Assembly (NCBI RefSeq): GCF_019097595.1
Contig: NC_080717.1
Location: 13,014,336 to 13,078,335, forward strand
Direction: 5' to 3'
Length of the DNA stretch: 64,000 nt
Source of the DNA: Hemibagrus wyckioides
Lineage: Eukaryota > Chordata > Actinopteri > Siluriformes > Bagridae
Positions 44,938 through 56,229 of the stretch are shown piece by piece (the stretch's first letter is position 1; every line of letters starts with the position of its first letter). Made by a program: the position numbers and the translations under genes. The notes beneath the pieces are model-generated. The model saw nothing but the letters and a program-made list of their open reading frames with translations, had not been told where the DNA came from and ran no database searches.

Positions 44938-45906
44938 TCACCCCTTGTCTGGTGACTCAACAAGTAAGAAACTAATGTCCAACAACAAGTTCCTATGTAC
45001 TACCTTTTCATACCCTTCCTGATCTTTAAGCTTATAAGTGTGCGTCTGTATGTTCCTGTCCACTACAGTAAATACTACAGGATCCCACTTATCTGCTAGT
45101 TTTCTTTTCCTTCTTTCTCCCTTGTTCGCAACCATCACACGGTCCCCAGTGTTCAGACATGTCCCTTTGGCCTTCTTGTTGTGCCCCCTCGCCTCTCTCT
45201 TTTGTTCCTTTTCGCAATGTTTCTGTGCAGTCTCAGCTGCCTCATGGAGGTATGACATTAATGACTTCAGATAAGTACCATGATCAACAACCACAGGATC
45301 ATGTAGCACTTCATGTTTTTCCTTCAAAGGCAGTGTTCGAAGCATACTTCCTAGGGTCCGATAAAACCTCTCTACCCCTCCATTTCCCATGGGGTGATGT
45401 GCAGTGGTATGAGACTTGGTGACCCCCGTCAGATTCAACAACTCCTTTAAAAGAGCGCTTTCAAAGTTAGCTCCCTGATTGGTGTGAATGCGACTAGGAA
45501 ATCCATATAAGCAGAACACATGATCCCACAATTTCCTCGTGACCTGCTTGGCTGACTGATTCGCACAGGGGAAGACATGAGCTAGCTTAGTGAAATGGTC
45601 AGTCACGACAAGCACATCAACTGAGCGCTTTTTCCCATCCTCTGCAGTCCAAAAGTCTAAACATACAAGCTCCATCGGCATAAAAGTCTTGATGCTTTCG
45701 AGGGGAGCACGAGCAGACAGTTCTGGAGCTTTGGCTAGAATACATCTTGGGCAACGTTTGATGTACTCACATATATCTTTTGCCATTCCTGGCCAAAAGA
45801 AACATTGGCAAGCTAAATAGATGGTTCTCGCTTGCCCCTGATGACCAGCTGTGTCATGCACACCTATCAAAGCTTGACCCTGCAGGCTAGAACCAGCTGA
45901 TACCAC
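44938..45906 (-). pseudogene. Gypsy 2 integrase with catalytic Asp changed to Asn
   Basis: 322 open codons. The zinc-finger region has GVHDTAGHQGQART and RCPRCILAKAPE (HHCC). In the core, the first Asp is in LVCLDFWTAED (D84), the second catalytic position is N143 in RIHTNQGANFES, and the Glu is E179 in NGGVERFYRT; spacing from 143 to 179 is the normal 35. The Asn codon (45,478-45,480) differs from Asp by one transition next to a former CpG. The C-terminal part has DRVMVANKGERRKRKLADKW. Integrase inserts the DNA copy into the genome; this one should be inactive. Confidence 0.85.
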
Positions 45907-46091
45907 TTTTGTTTACTATATGGGTCTTGTGAAACTCTGTACAGAATACCATCTTTAATCTTTAACTTGTCCCATTGTCTGAAAAGAGACAAAGTTCTGG
46001 AATTCATGTTTGTCCTTTCACGCCTTGATGGTTGACGCTTCAAACTCTTAAAAGACACGACTTGAAATAGCCGAATCAGCCTGCTGCGCAT
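45867..46091 (-). pseudogene. Gypsy 2 RNase H-integrase linker, frameshifted
   Basis: SLFRQWDKLKIKDGILYRVS at about 45,985-45,930 is the usual linker before the integrase zinc finger. It lies in a different frame from both neighbours, so two frameshifts (near 46,060 and 45,890) separate it. Confidence 0.65.
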
Positions 46092-47406
46092 CCCTAATTT
46101 CGTGAACAGAAATCGTGGGGAGAGTGTCAGTGTCTGTCGGTGCTAAATCTTCGTAAGATTGAATTAGCTGCACAGCTCTCACTTGAGATGTTTCTTCCCA
46201 CTGTTTATGTGAATTGAGGCAAGCCCTCACTGCGTCACTGCCAGTAGACAACGGAAGACAGATCTGTGAATGGATTGATAGATTCTGAGCCCCGTGATGA
46301 AAAGCATCTCTAACTTCACCTCCATCAACCTCCTCGGCCTCCACAAGCAGGTCACCATAACGCGCTTTCATTAACCTGCTGCTCACAGTCTTAACGAAAG
46401 GATCTCTACTCAGAGCATCTGCTACGACGTTTTTTGTCCCTGCTATATGCTTCAACTCAAAGGTATAGGCTGCTAGTTTGGACACCCATCGTTGCTCACA
46501 AGCATCAAGTTTAGCCTTGGACATAACATACGTGAGTGGGTTGTTGTCAGTCCAGACCATGAATGTTTGACCTTTCAGCCAGTGGCTAAACTTCTCACAC
46601 ACACTCCATCTGAGTGCCAAGAACTCAAGCTTATGGACTGGATAATTTCTCTGGGATTTACTCAAAGTCTTGCTTGCAAAAGCAATTGGACGAGCCTGTT
46701 CTTGTCCTACAGGTATTTGAGATAATACAGCCCCCAGTCCACCAAGGGAAGCGTCTATCACCAGAATCAAGGGTTGAGAAAAGTCAGGGTGTGCCAGAAC
46801 TGCACTTTGTAAGAGACTGTCTTTGAGGCTGCATAACGCACGATCACATTCTACCGTCCAGTCTGAGGGCTTTAACTTCCTAAAAGTGCCTGCTTTAACA
46901 TCTCCCTTAGTCCCTCTCCTCCTTCTCTGCCCCGCTGTGAGAGCAAATAGTGGCTTTGCTAATGAAGAATACCCGGGAATGAAGTGTTGGTAATAAAGGA
47001 TCATACCGAGAACAGATTTGATCCTCTGCACTGATGGTGTACATTTGTCATCCTCCATCAGATCAGACTTGGACAGTTTTGAAATGACTTCAACCTTAGT
47101 GGGGTCTAAAGAAACTCCATCCCTGTCTATAATGTGACCTAGCAATTTCACAGAAGTCCTCAATAGATTACACTTCTTAGGGCTGAGATTAAGATTGTAC
47201 TGCCTCAGTCGACTGAACACAACCTCTAGCCTTTCTAATGCTTCCTGCTCACTCGGAGCAAACACCAACAGGTCATCAAGGTAGCACAGAACACTACTGA
47301 AATTCAAATCCACAAAGATGCTAACCATCATTCGCATAAAAGACGCTGGACTGTTACATAGCCCTTGAGGCATCCGATTATACTCATGTAGCCCTACAGG
47401 AGTCAT
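46048..47406 (-). pseudogene. Gypsy 2 reverse transcriptase and RNase H
   Basis: 452 open codons. RT: YNRMPQGLCNSPASFMRMM, then SVLCYLDDLLVFA (YLDD active site) and VKLLGHIIDRDGVSLDP. After a tether, RNase H begins with LILVIDASLGGLGAVLSQ (Asp), then TLSKSQRNYPVHKLEFLAL (Glu) and FMVWTDNNPLTYV (Asp), then GTKNVVADALSRDP. The RT start, with the first catalytic Asp, lies upstream of 47,406 and is separated by a frame break (gap 47,407-47,487). Otherwise this is the best preserved part of gypsy 2. Confidence 0.85.
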
Positions 47407-47487
47407 GAACGTAGTATACTTTCACACTCGACGATAGGGAAGCCTGAATGGGCGCTCATCCACCAGCCAAATACGGTGAACGAAACC

Positions 47488-48214
47488 CTATACCTCCCCA
47501 CAGTCCAATGCGTGCTTAGAAAACACATCACTGTATTCCTCTAATAGCTGGAACAACTTCTCCTTTGTCTCATGACTAACAGAACATGACTGTATGTCGA
47601 AATCACCAAGACAGACAGTCTCTAATCGCCGTCTGAAACCAGCACAAGAACTTAACGTATTCTGACTCTGCTTCTCCATCATTTCGGATTGACTCAGCCC
47701 TTGGAAAAGCTCAAAGTCCTCTACAGCGACACATGGGAAAACGTTAGCTAACTTACGATTTTTCCTAAGGATGACTGGCTTGTCAGAGAAGTTGGTGACT
47801 TTTACAGGAACCCAACCATCACCCCACAATGGCGTAACAACTCGCCCAACCATGATGTCACGTGAAGCTGACCTTGAAGTGGTTGGTTCCACTACCACGG
47901 TGCTTCCGGGTGACATAGGAGTGTTTCTGGGCACCCTTCCCCAAACAAGGTGTTCCTGTCTGGCTAAAAGTGTGACGCACTGCTGTACTTTGATCGTTCC
48001 TATTTTATTGGGTAACTCTGAGCCCTTCCACCGACAAGTGTTGGCCATCACATCGAGAAACTGCTCACATCCTTCTGTTGGTTCTGCCGCATGACCAGAA
48101 ACAAGCCTCCAGTAATCATTAATGCCCTTCATGCGATGTGAAAGGAACTTGATCACATTTGTGCCAGCGATCAGATCATCCTGCTGGCCAGGTACTACAA
48201 GAATAGGTTCCATT
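47488..48214 (-). pseudogene. Gypsy 2 protease-RT linker
   Basis: Open on the minus strand from about 48,214 to 47,488. GTNVIKFLSHRMKGINDYW follows the protease. VVVEPTTSRSASRDIMVGR and PLWGDGWVPVKVTNFSDKP are linker blocks typical of one gypsy lineage, and LFQLLEEYSDVFSKHALD leads to RT. Upstream the open frame runs on into antisense Tc1 sequence, which is not part of the gene. Confidence 0.7.
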
Positions 48215-48647
48215 CCAATTCCATGCTCCCAACTTTGTGGGAACAGTTTGGAGCTGGCCCCTTCCTCTTCCAACATGACTGTGCACCAGTGCACAAAGCA
48301 AGGTCCATAAAGACATGGATGACAGAGTCTGGTGTGGATGAACTTGACTGGCCTGCACCTCAACCCGATAGAACACCTTTGGGATGAATTAGAGCGGAGA
48401 CTGAGAGCCAGGCCTTCTCGTCCAACATCAGTGTGTGACCTCACAAATGCGCTTCTGGAAGAATGGTCAAAAATTCCCATAAACACACTCCTAAACCTTG
48501 TGGACAGCCTTCCCAGAAGAGTTGAAGCTGTTATAGCTGCAAAGGGTGGACCGATGTCATATTGAACCCTATGGATTAGGAATGGGATGTCACTTAAGTT
48601 CATATGCGAGTCAAGGCAGGTGAGCGAATACTTTTGGCAATATAGTG
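48215..48647 (+). mobile_element. Tc1-like type B fragment inserted in gypsy 2
   Basis: The right terminal repeat (48,619-48,647, TTTGGCAATATAGTG) and the C-terminal half of the transposase ([15 protein letters not shown] and [17 protein letters not shown]) match the complete element at 40,082-41,329. The left part is missing, and the second catalytic Asp region (NMTVHQCTKQ-like) is frameshifted. Short gypsy 2 sequence continues beyond 48,650 (RGVGEVAECSPD, minus). Confidence 0.85.
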
Positions 48648-48792
48648 TATCTGGCGAGCATTCAGCAACTTCACCAACACCTCTCACCGGCGTGCGCAGC
48701 GTGAACTGGCAGGAGGCTCATGCAACATCAAAAGGCAGGCGCAACCACGCCAAAATCCCCATTCAAAATAAAAGTTACAAATTGGTGGAAAA

Positions 48793-48822
48793 TAAATAAA
48801 TAAATAAATAAATAAATAAATA
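48793..48822. repeat. (AAAT)n microsatellite
   Basis: About seven AAAT units. Confidence 0.95.
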
Positions 48823-48899
48823 CACCATATTACAATATTATGGATTTTTGTGAAAAAGAATAACATTTAACGTTCACTTAGAACCCGTTACACTTGCTT

Positions 48900-49800
48900 A
48901 TGCACCTACTGGAACATCCAGACAGACAGGCATTACAATAATACAACAGGGGTCAAGGTCATGTTTTTTAATCAGGGGCTTGATAACCACTAGTTTAAGT
49001 TCAAGTTCTGTAGGGTCAGATGGGGATCCAAACATGGATGATAATTCTATTAGATTATTGACAAACCTCTCTGCAGTAAATGTAGGATTTAACATGGCAG
49101 AGTACATGTATCATGTCTAAGACACATTTTAAATGAAGCAAAATAATGGTTTGAGCTTTTCTTCTGACTTATCAAAAGGAATATTAAATTCTCCGACAAT
49201 TAAGTTTGAAACAAAATCTGCAAATTCACAAAATAATAAAGGGTATAGCCCTGGGGATCTGTAAATAGCAATAAATGGAATCAACTCAGTAGACTTATCC
49301 TTTGAGGCTACATATGTTAAGTTAGTGTAAAAAACTTCAGATATGTTGAATTTATTTCTAGATTTTTTTACGTGGTGCCTAACTTATCATAAATAACTGT
49401 GACACCTCCTCCCCTTGCTGATGTATATAATAATACCACGGCAGACAAACTTTATTTAAATGCTACATATTTGTTTGGTTTAATCCATGTTACTGTAACA
49501 CATAATACATTAAACTCAGATCAGTAATAATTTCATTAACAATAAGTGCTTAGAGAGCAAGAGATCTTATATTTACAGTCGATCAAAGATGCTGGCTGTT
49601 CATTCGCTATGATTTAGTTTTATGTTAATCAGGTTACTAAAACAATTTTTTGAGTGTTTCTACATTTTTATTTAGATTAGGCACACACTCTATATTGTGA
49701 ACATTGGGTAATAAATGCAGCTAGCCATGGCTCCTGCCTGTTCTGATACTATGTGCTTTGCTGTAAGAAATGAGAGCAGCACCTTCCTGAGTGTAAAGGG
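48900..49800 (-). pseudogene. LINE type B, third copy, endonuclease to pre-RT, decayed
   Basis: Minus strand. KLVVIKPLIKKHDLDP near 48,960-49,010 is the RT start. MFGSPSDPTELELK lies just upstream. 49,120-49,660 is AT-rich endonuclease remains. AGTAACCTGATTAGCAT-type sequence near 49,640 (inverted) matches 34,385-34,400 in the second copy. Many stops. Confidence 0.55.
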
Positions 49801-49839
49801 GCCAGCCCTCAAAACTGCTCCAATTATAAATCAAGCCAA

Positions 49840-50169
49840 ATGTTGTTTTCAGAGCACCACCCAGACATCCAGCAGTTCAGCATCCCTGCAGTGATTCCTC
49901 AGGCCATTTGGATAGATGGGATCCTCTCATATTCCTGCATCCACCAAGAAGTCAAAGATGTTCCTACCACAGAGGTTCAAGTGGCAGGCCAAACAGGTGA
50001 GAGGCATTTCCTTTATGGGTTAATACCTACCGATTGCATTACTATAAAGAAAGATTGTCTAGGGTTTTCCCCTGTCCTGATCAATTCTAACAAAACCACT
50101 GGGCTACTGGCCCTGAAGCCAGACTCATGCGTAAAACTGCATGGTTCCCTCACCACCTTACCAACATAA
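49840..50169 (+). other. Unrecognised open frame of 109 codons
   Basis: Open from an ATG to a stop, with no repeats or low complexity. It includes HHPDIQQFSIPAVIPQAI and KTTGLLALKPDSCVKLHG. No domain recognised and no splice sites noted. It lies directly upstream, in inverse orientation, of a type B LINE, so it may be antisense LINE leader rather than a gene. Confidence 0.2.
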
Positions 50170-50332
50170 GCCCTCACCCCCTTATCCTCAAAATATCATG
50201 AATTAGTTTCTTTCACCTTTTCCACTATTCACTGTGTTTCTAAACACCAACCTATTTGTGTATTTAAACTCTTTATACAAATTAAAAATAAATTTCAAAT
50301 CTGCCGAATTCCCGGCATGGAAGTCACCATCA

Positions 50333-50460
50333 TTTAAGATTCTAGATTCAAGAGATTTATTGTCATGTGCACAGTGAAAACACAATTATTTAGACCATAC
50401 AATGAAATTCTTACTTTGCAATTCTCCCTTACACAGAAATAAAATATTAAATAATAGAAA
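50333..50460 (-). mobile_element. LINE 3' tail
   Basis: Minus sense ends GTGCACATGACAATAAATCT and CTTGAATCTAGAATC, the tail form of another fish LINE. Only a short piece is present. Confidence 0.55.
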
Positions 50461-50599
50461 AAAATGAAAATATAATGATTTATATAACACCTGAGATTAG
50501 TACCAGATTTTTTTACTTTGGCATGAGCTTCAGGTTTGCCTGCATCTTCACGAGCCACTGCCCTTTTCAAGTCCACATTTTTAACCATCAATAGTGTGT

Positions 50600-51600
50600 G
50601 GCCTAGCTGGGTTGAGCAAACAACTCAAAGTCAGTAGTAATGTGTCTAAAGTCCTCAAAGCGACTGTCAAACTTCTGGATAAGGTTGCTGAGAACAGCAT
50701 CATACTCATGGAACTTCTCTTTCACAATGCCTACCTCTTCAAGACAGGGAAAATGGGCTAAATTCCCTGCATGTGGGGTGAGAAACAGAGAAAGAACAGT
50801 GTGAGACTGGGAGTGAAACAGGGAGTGAAACAAGACTAAAGCAAGCATGTAAAAACAGAGGGAGGAAAATAGAATAAATAACTCCCAAAAGATGGAAATT
50901 ATTAATTCATGACAATTTAAGAAACTTTAAAGCAAATTTTATCAGCTTTTATCAAACTCCACATATAATTCTAAATATAATTAATAATAATTATAACTTC
51001 ACATAAAATATCCTAAATATTATAACTGAATGTTACTGTTACCTGCTGAGAGATGTCTTCTGAGCAGCAGTAATTTTTGTTTGAAGGCTCTGACATAATC
51101 AAAAAGTTGATCATCAAAAAGGTGATAATCTGGTCCTTTCCCTGGAGCTGAACATTCAAAACATTGAGCAGCTCTGTGACATCCACAAGGAAAGCCAGGT
51201 CAGAGAGCCATTTCTTATCAGTGGGCACTTAATTTGCTCGGATTGAAGTTTGGCCTTCTTTGGCCTTCCTTTAGCCTTCTGTTTTCACGCCTCGCTGTTG
51301 TACTTTGAGAAAGCTGCAGAATTGTTTGCTGAAACATTGTTTCATAATGACAACGGATATTGTACTCTTTTAAAACAGCAACAGACTGTTTGCAAACTAG
51401 TCATACTGCCTTGGATTTGACTTCAGTGACTAAAAACTCATCTTGCCAAACTTTTTTAAAATTTCTCTTGTCTGTGTGCCACTGCCTTGATTTCTCAATT
51501 ATTGCGTGTGTTAATTCGTTGTCGTTGATTGATGCAGTGTCGCAAAGCACGCAGCGCTGCACATTGAATTGCGCATGTACATAAAAAAATCAGATTCATT
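50600..51600 (-). pseudogene. hAT-derived transposase relic (GTF2IRD2/ZBED-like)
   Basis: Minus strand. KKWLSDLAFLVDVTELLNVL and LNVQLQGKDQIITF lie at 51,228-51,110, and FPCLEEVGIVKEKF and FEDFRHITTDFELFAQPS at 50,760-50,603. These blocks are typical of hAT-Charlie-type transposases and of domesticated relatives such as GTF2IRD2. Upstream (to 51,600) is a decayed N-terminal region. Frames are broken, and the C-terminal dimerisation domain is missing. Confidence 0.65.
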
Positions 51601-52150
51601 TACATTTAATTTCATTTTATTCTTTTGTAGCTCAACAATAAAACAAACAAAAATGTTATGTTAAATTAGAAATTATCTGTGTCAAAGGCATAACCCCCCC
51701 TCTATTCTCGCGGACCCTAGTTTGGGCATCTCTGAGCTAAACATTCAAATCGTAGGAAGCTCAGGGGAACAAAAGTCACTTAAATACTGTTTGAGTAGGG
51801 CAAATATTATGTATGATGGGTGAAAGAGTATAAATATAACACCATATGATGAATGAATGGCCCATTAAAACGGTTAGAAAGTAAAAGCATGTTTAAAGAA
51901 AAAAAAATACCTTAAGAAAAGGAAAAGCAGTGAAAAATCATGTGAATTTAAAAATAATTAGTTGATCAGGAAAGTGATTTGAAAATCACACTCACTGACT
52001 TTCATATTAATCTTATAACCGATACTTTATAAAGAACACCCTGCTGATGATAAATTAACCCGAATAACAAGACATGGCTTAAAAATAAAATTGTCAGTTC
52101 AACACTGTAAATCTACAATGGTTTTAAAGAAGATAAATGAAGCCCTTGGC
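51601..52150. other. No recognisable gene
   Basis: AT-rich. A CCCCCCTCTATTCTCGCGGAC stretch near 51,700 could be a remnant of a hAT end, not shown. Confidence 0.35.
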
Positions 52151-52199
52151 AGTAAATGTTACTAAATGTTAATAGTTTATTTTGTTAATAGTCTATTTC

Positions 52200-53092
52200 T
52201 ATCAATTAACAAAATGGAAAGCAAAGGAACAAGAGAAATCCAAATCAAATCGATATGTGGTGTGAAAACCCTTTGCTTGCAAAACAGCATCAATTCTTCT
52301 AGGTACACTTTCACACAGTTTTTGAAGGTACTTGCCCAAGGTTGTTCCAAACTTCTTGGAGAACTAACCACAGGCCTTCTGTGGATGTGAGCTGCCTCAA
52401 ATCCTTGTCACATCATGTAATCCCAGAAAGATTTGATGATGCTGAGGTCAGGGCTCTGAGGTGGTCAAACCATCACTTCCAGGATCTTCTTTAAACTGAA
52501 GATAGTTCTTAATGACTTTGGCAGTATGTTTGGGGTCGTTGTCCTGCTGCAGAATAAATATGGGGCTAATAAGACTTCTCCCTGATGGTACTGCATGATG
52601 GATAAGTATCTGACTGAATTTCTCAGCATTGAGCACACCATTAATACCAAATAAATCTCCAACTCTGTTTGCTGAAATGCAGCCTGCTCATTATTGTACT
52701 GCTTTCCAGCCTGTCAGCAAACAACCTGCCTCCTGCTACAGCCAATATTTCAAATTTTGACTCATCAGTCCAGAGCACCTGCTATAATTTTTCAGCACTC
52801 CAGTTTAAATTTTTCTGCACAGTTGAGTCTCTTGTTTCTATGTTGGTAGTATGACATTTTCATAATGATGACCACTTCTGGCCAGACTTCTCTGGACAGT
52901 AGATGGGTATACCTGGGTCCCACTGGTTTTCGCCAGTTCTTTGCTGATGGCACTGCTGGACATCTTCCGATGTGGAAGGGAAGTAAGCATGATGCTTAAG
53001 TTTCCTTGGCCGACCACTACATCTCAACATGGGGCAGTGGATGCTCAAGTGGTTACACCTGCCTAACACTTTTGCAGTACTGTGTATATAAT
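52200..53092 (-). mobile_element. Tc1-like element, type C, decayed
   Basis: Minus-strand transposase remains. An N-terminal AT-hook-like GRPRKLK lies near 53,010. VLWTDESKFE (first Asp) lies near 52,780-52,750, and FILQQDNDPKHTAKVIKN (second Asp) near 52,560-52,510. C-terminal pieces run to 52,250 in broken frames. The right end has the GCCTAACACTTTTGCAGTA terminal repeat ending at about 53,092; the left repeat is not clear. Confidence 0.7.
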
Positions 53093-53469
53093 CACAAAAA
53101 TTTATATAAATCTAATCTATGTATGTAGGAAATGTATGTATGTTTAACTGTGACATTGCTGTTGTTCTAAAGAATACTATCTAGATATCTAGTGTATCTA
53201 GATATACCATCTGCCTTTGACAGACTGTCCCTAATATAGACAGATCTCCTCTAGGCAACAATTTAATATACTTAAATATAGATTGTTTACTAGTGGGGAT
53301 TTAAAAAAATATTGTCGTCTGACAAACAAATTCCTAAATATTTTGCCATATTTTATGAGGTATACTTTCAATGCGGGGTTTCAGTGTTTTTTAGTTAAAT
53401 CTAGAAGCAATAGAAAATTCATTTGTTGTGTTTATAGTTGGTGTGACATGGTCCGTGTTCTTTAAGAAT

Positions 53470-53668
53470 AAAGTCGACAGCTAACTGTGATATAATTTCT
53501 CCAAGCTTAAGAGTCATTGATTGTACCCTTTTCTGTAGACTTCCGTTTTTTCTTGGGAAAGAGCCTATTGAAAACATCTACTTCCGTTCTGTCGGAAGAC
53601 TGCGAGTCACCGGGCGAATCAGAAACCTCAGCAGGCGGAACAATTGTGGGCCTTGTTTGACTATTATG
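53470..53668 (+). other. Putative non-coding first exon and promoter of a host gene
   Basis: A non-repetitive, relatively GC-rich stretch with two ACTTCCGTT-type ETS sites (53,540-53,590), ending in a good donor (ATG at 53,666, then GTAAGA). No TATA box is evident, as in many housekeeping promoters. It is linked to the exon at 54,888 by orientation and splice sites. The transcription start is not defined. Confidence 0.5.
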
Positions 53669-54139
53669 GTAAGATTTGGAGGAGATTTTTTGAGTTGTTA
53701 ATATTTTGTTTTAGTTTATTTGTTGTATTACGTGTGGCTCCTAATACTGTTTAAATGCTTCTGATTAGATATTGACATTTGGTGGTGTATGGGCGGACAA
53801 CATTTTCATGTGTTCAATATGACCAGTCGGAACGACTCTTGGAATTCTCATATAAAGCGAATTCGGTTTCATTAAGGAGAAAAAAAAGAAAGAAAACAAT
53901 TCCAACTTACGAACTCTTTAACCAACCGACAAATTTACTATGAACTGTTTGACTAAAAAAATGTACTAACCCATCTCGTGTTGAATCGGATTCGTAACAG
54001 TTATCTTTTAATACAATTTAACTTTCTGTAAAACTGCTTTGTGTTTTACAGGAACCACATGGTTAAATTCACGAATTTTATTGTTTACGTTTTATTCGTA
54101 CACGAATTTTATTGCTGATTACGGTAAATCACTTGTGTA

Positions 54140-54648
54140 CACTCACCGAGCACTTTATTAGGAACACCCGTGCATCTGTCAATCAGACAACTGTGTTGCA
54201 GCAGTGCAAAGCATAAAATCATACAGATACGATCCAGCAGCTTCGGGTAGTGTTAACAGCAATCATCAGAGTGGGGTAGAATTTGATCTCGGTCATTTTA
54301 GCTGTGGCATGGTTGTTGGTGCTGGAAAGGCCACTGGACAGGTTCATAAATGCTGCTTTTTGGGGATTTTCATGCACAACCATCTTTAGGGTTTACTCAT
54401 TCAAGAGTGGTAAAACAAAGAAAAAACATCCCGTGAATGGCATTCAGTTTGAACTGCTAGCTCTTGACTTTTCTCTTCAACAAGGTGTTTCCATCCACAG
54501 AACAGCCACTCAGTTGATGTTTTTTATTGCACCATTATGAGTAAACCCTAACTCAGATAACCATGAAGAATTGAGGCTGTTTTGAGAACAAAGGGAGGCA
54601 GTTCCCAGTATTAGCACAGTATTCCTAATAAAACTCTTAGTGAGTCTG
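54140..54648. mobile_element. MITE with Tc1-like ends in intron 1
   Basis: The left end after TA is CACTCACCGAGCACTTTATT. The right end is an inverse, worn form (CCTAATAAAACTCTTAGTGAG). Length is about 510 bp with no transposase. It has an internal inverted repeat (AGGGTTTACTCAT at 54,388 and ATGAGTAAACCCT at 54,538). Confidence 0.75.
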
Positions 54649-54887
54649 TACAGTACAGTAGAGAGAATGATCATTTTAATAACCTAACCACACATGGGCA
54701 TACTGTAACCCTTATGTGCATTTTGAATTTCAAGCTGTTTCAAGTTGTTCAACATGTTTAAATGGTCAACATGAATCTTCATCAACATGAGACTACAGCT
54801 TAGTTGTCTGTTTGTTCTGAAAGTATTTTAGGAAAATATTCGGATGTACCTACTATAACAAAATCACAGATTTTGTTCTCTTCACAG

Positions 54888-55187
54888 ATTTCCCAAAACT
54901 GAATTTGTAGTACTGAACTGGTCAAGGCTGCATCTGTTAATAACGTGGAATAATTATTTGGTCCACTCCACCTGTTCTATGGAATGGATGTTGAAGAACT
55001 TAATTTTCTTCTAAAGTCCACAAAACTGAGGATTTCTTAAGTAGTACAGGACACCATAACATTTGAATTCAATTAAATTTAAAAACACTTCTCCTCAAAA
55101 ATGGATCAGCAAGCGAGTGGTGTGGAGGACCCCAACAAGCAGTCTAAAAAGAAATCAAATGAGGATGATGGCAAGAACAAAAAGCTG
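54888..55187 (+). CDS. Second exon with the start codon of a putative host gene
   Basis: A strong acceptor (TTGTTCTCTTCACAG) precedes 54,888. A 5' untranslated part of 213 bases contains short upstream ATGs. The main ATG at 55,101 has AAAA before it. 29 codons follow (MDQQASGVEDPNKQSKK and then NEDDGKNKKL), ending at a GTATGT donor at 55,188 in phase 0. The N-terminus is hydrophilic and rich in Lys, Asp and Asn, so it is probably a disordered leader of a cytosolic or nuclear protein. I cannot identify the gene. Later exons are not visible in the remaining 8.8 kb, which is repeat-filled, so they probably lie beyond the window. Confidence 0.6.
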
Positions 55188-55377
55188 GTATGTACATGTC
55201 ATTTTTTGTAGTGTTTTGTCTTAGAAATGTGTTATAATGCAACAGTTGGAAGTTAAGCAGTTGGTTAGCTTCTGTGCTGCTCATCTAGATTTATAATTTA
55301 TAGTACTGATATTTGTGTATATATATCATTTGTGTGTGTATGTATGTGTGTATGTGTGTGTAATATATAATTATATA

Positions 55378-55935
55378 CACACTGCCAGTCAAAAGTTTGG
55401 ACACACCTTCTAATTCCATGGTCTTCCCTGATGTTTATTTCTTTCTACATTGTAAAACAATAGGCAGCCAAAATACACAACAATGTCCTTTGAACAGCTG
55501 ATATTGAGATATGTCTGCTACTTATGCTCTGTAAAGCTTTCATAATGGCTCTAATCTGAGGTGCTGTTAATTGGTGATTTCTGAGGCTGGCAACTCTAAA
55601 TGAACTTCTCCTCTGCAGCAGAGGTAAATTTTGGTCTTGCTTTACTGGGATGGTCTTCATGTGAGCCAGTTTCATCATGGTGCTTGATGGGTTTTTCAAA
55701 TGCACTTGACAATACTGTTCTTGCAAGAACTATTCCAGAACACCTGACCTTTGTGTCTTAAAATAACAACTGACTGTTGTTTTTTGTCATTACATATGGA
55801 TTACTTAAGTCCATGTGTGTTATTTCATAGTTTTGAAATCTTCAGTATTGTTTCTAATTTCAAGAATGTAGAAAATAAATCCCTAAACAAAAAACATTGA
55901 ATTAAAAGGTGTGTCCAAACTTTTGACTGGTAGTG
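55378..55935. mobile_element. Tc1-like short element downstream of the coding exon
   Basis: The ends are near-perfect inverted repeats of about 35 bp (left core CAGTCAAAAGTTTGGACACA, right core TGTGTCCAAACTTTTGACTG) with flanking TA. The internal sequence has remains of a minus-strand frame (QEQYCQVHLKNPSSTMMK and LLQRRSSFRVASLRNHQL). It is a deleted Tc1 relative. Confidence 0.85.
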
Positions 55936-55939
55936 TATA

Positions 55940-56184
55940 TATTTATATATCTGTGTAGGTAGATAGATAGATTGAGAGAGACTGAGAATAAAAAGGCTAA
56001 TATTCTTCATGAACATTTACACACGTCACAATGTAAACAATTATACATAGATCACAAAATTATTTATACCCAGGACAAATTATTTTTATTTGATGAATAG
56101 GCATCTTCTGGTTGGAAATGACGCAAAAAGGTGACAAATGAATGGAAGACTTCCATTGAAGTGTAGAGATATTCTAGAGATTCT

Positions 56185-56217
<33 letters not shown>

Positions 56218-56229
56218 AGTTTAAATTTT
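55940..56229. other. No gene; poly-T run at 56,186-56,210
   Basis: AT-rich intronic or intergenic sequence with a T-tract. No coding similarity. Confidence 0.5.

Larger units (their letters stand above)
44497..48760 (-). mobile_element. Ty3/gypsy retrotransposon (gypsy 2), minus strand, no LTRs seen
   Basis: The pol region is present in order on the minus strand: a protease-to-RT linker (48,180-47,490), RT/RNase H (47,406-46,048), and integrase with C-terminal tail (45,906-44,497). No LTR or gag can be recognised on either side, so this is a truncated copy. A plus-strand Tc1-like fragment is inserted in its 5' part. It differs from gypsy 1 in sequence and lacks a visible chromodomain. Confidence 0.8.
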
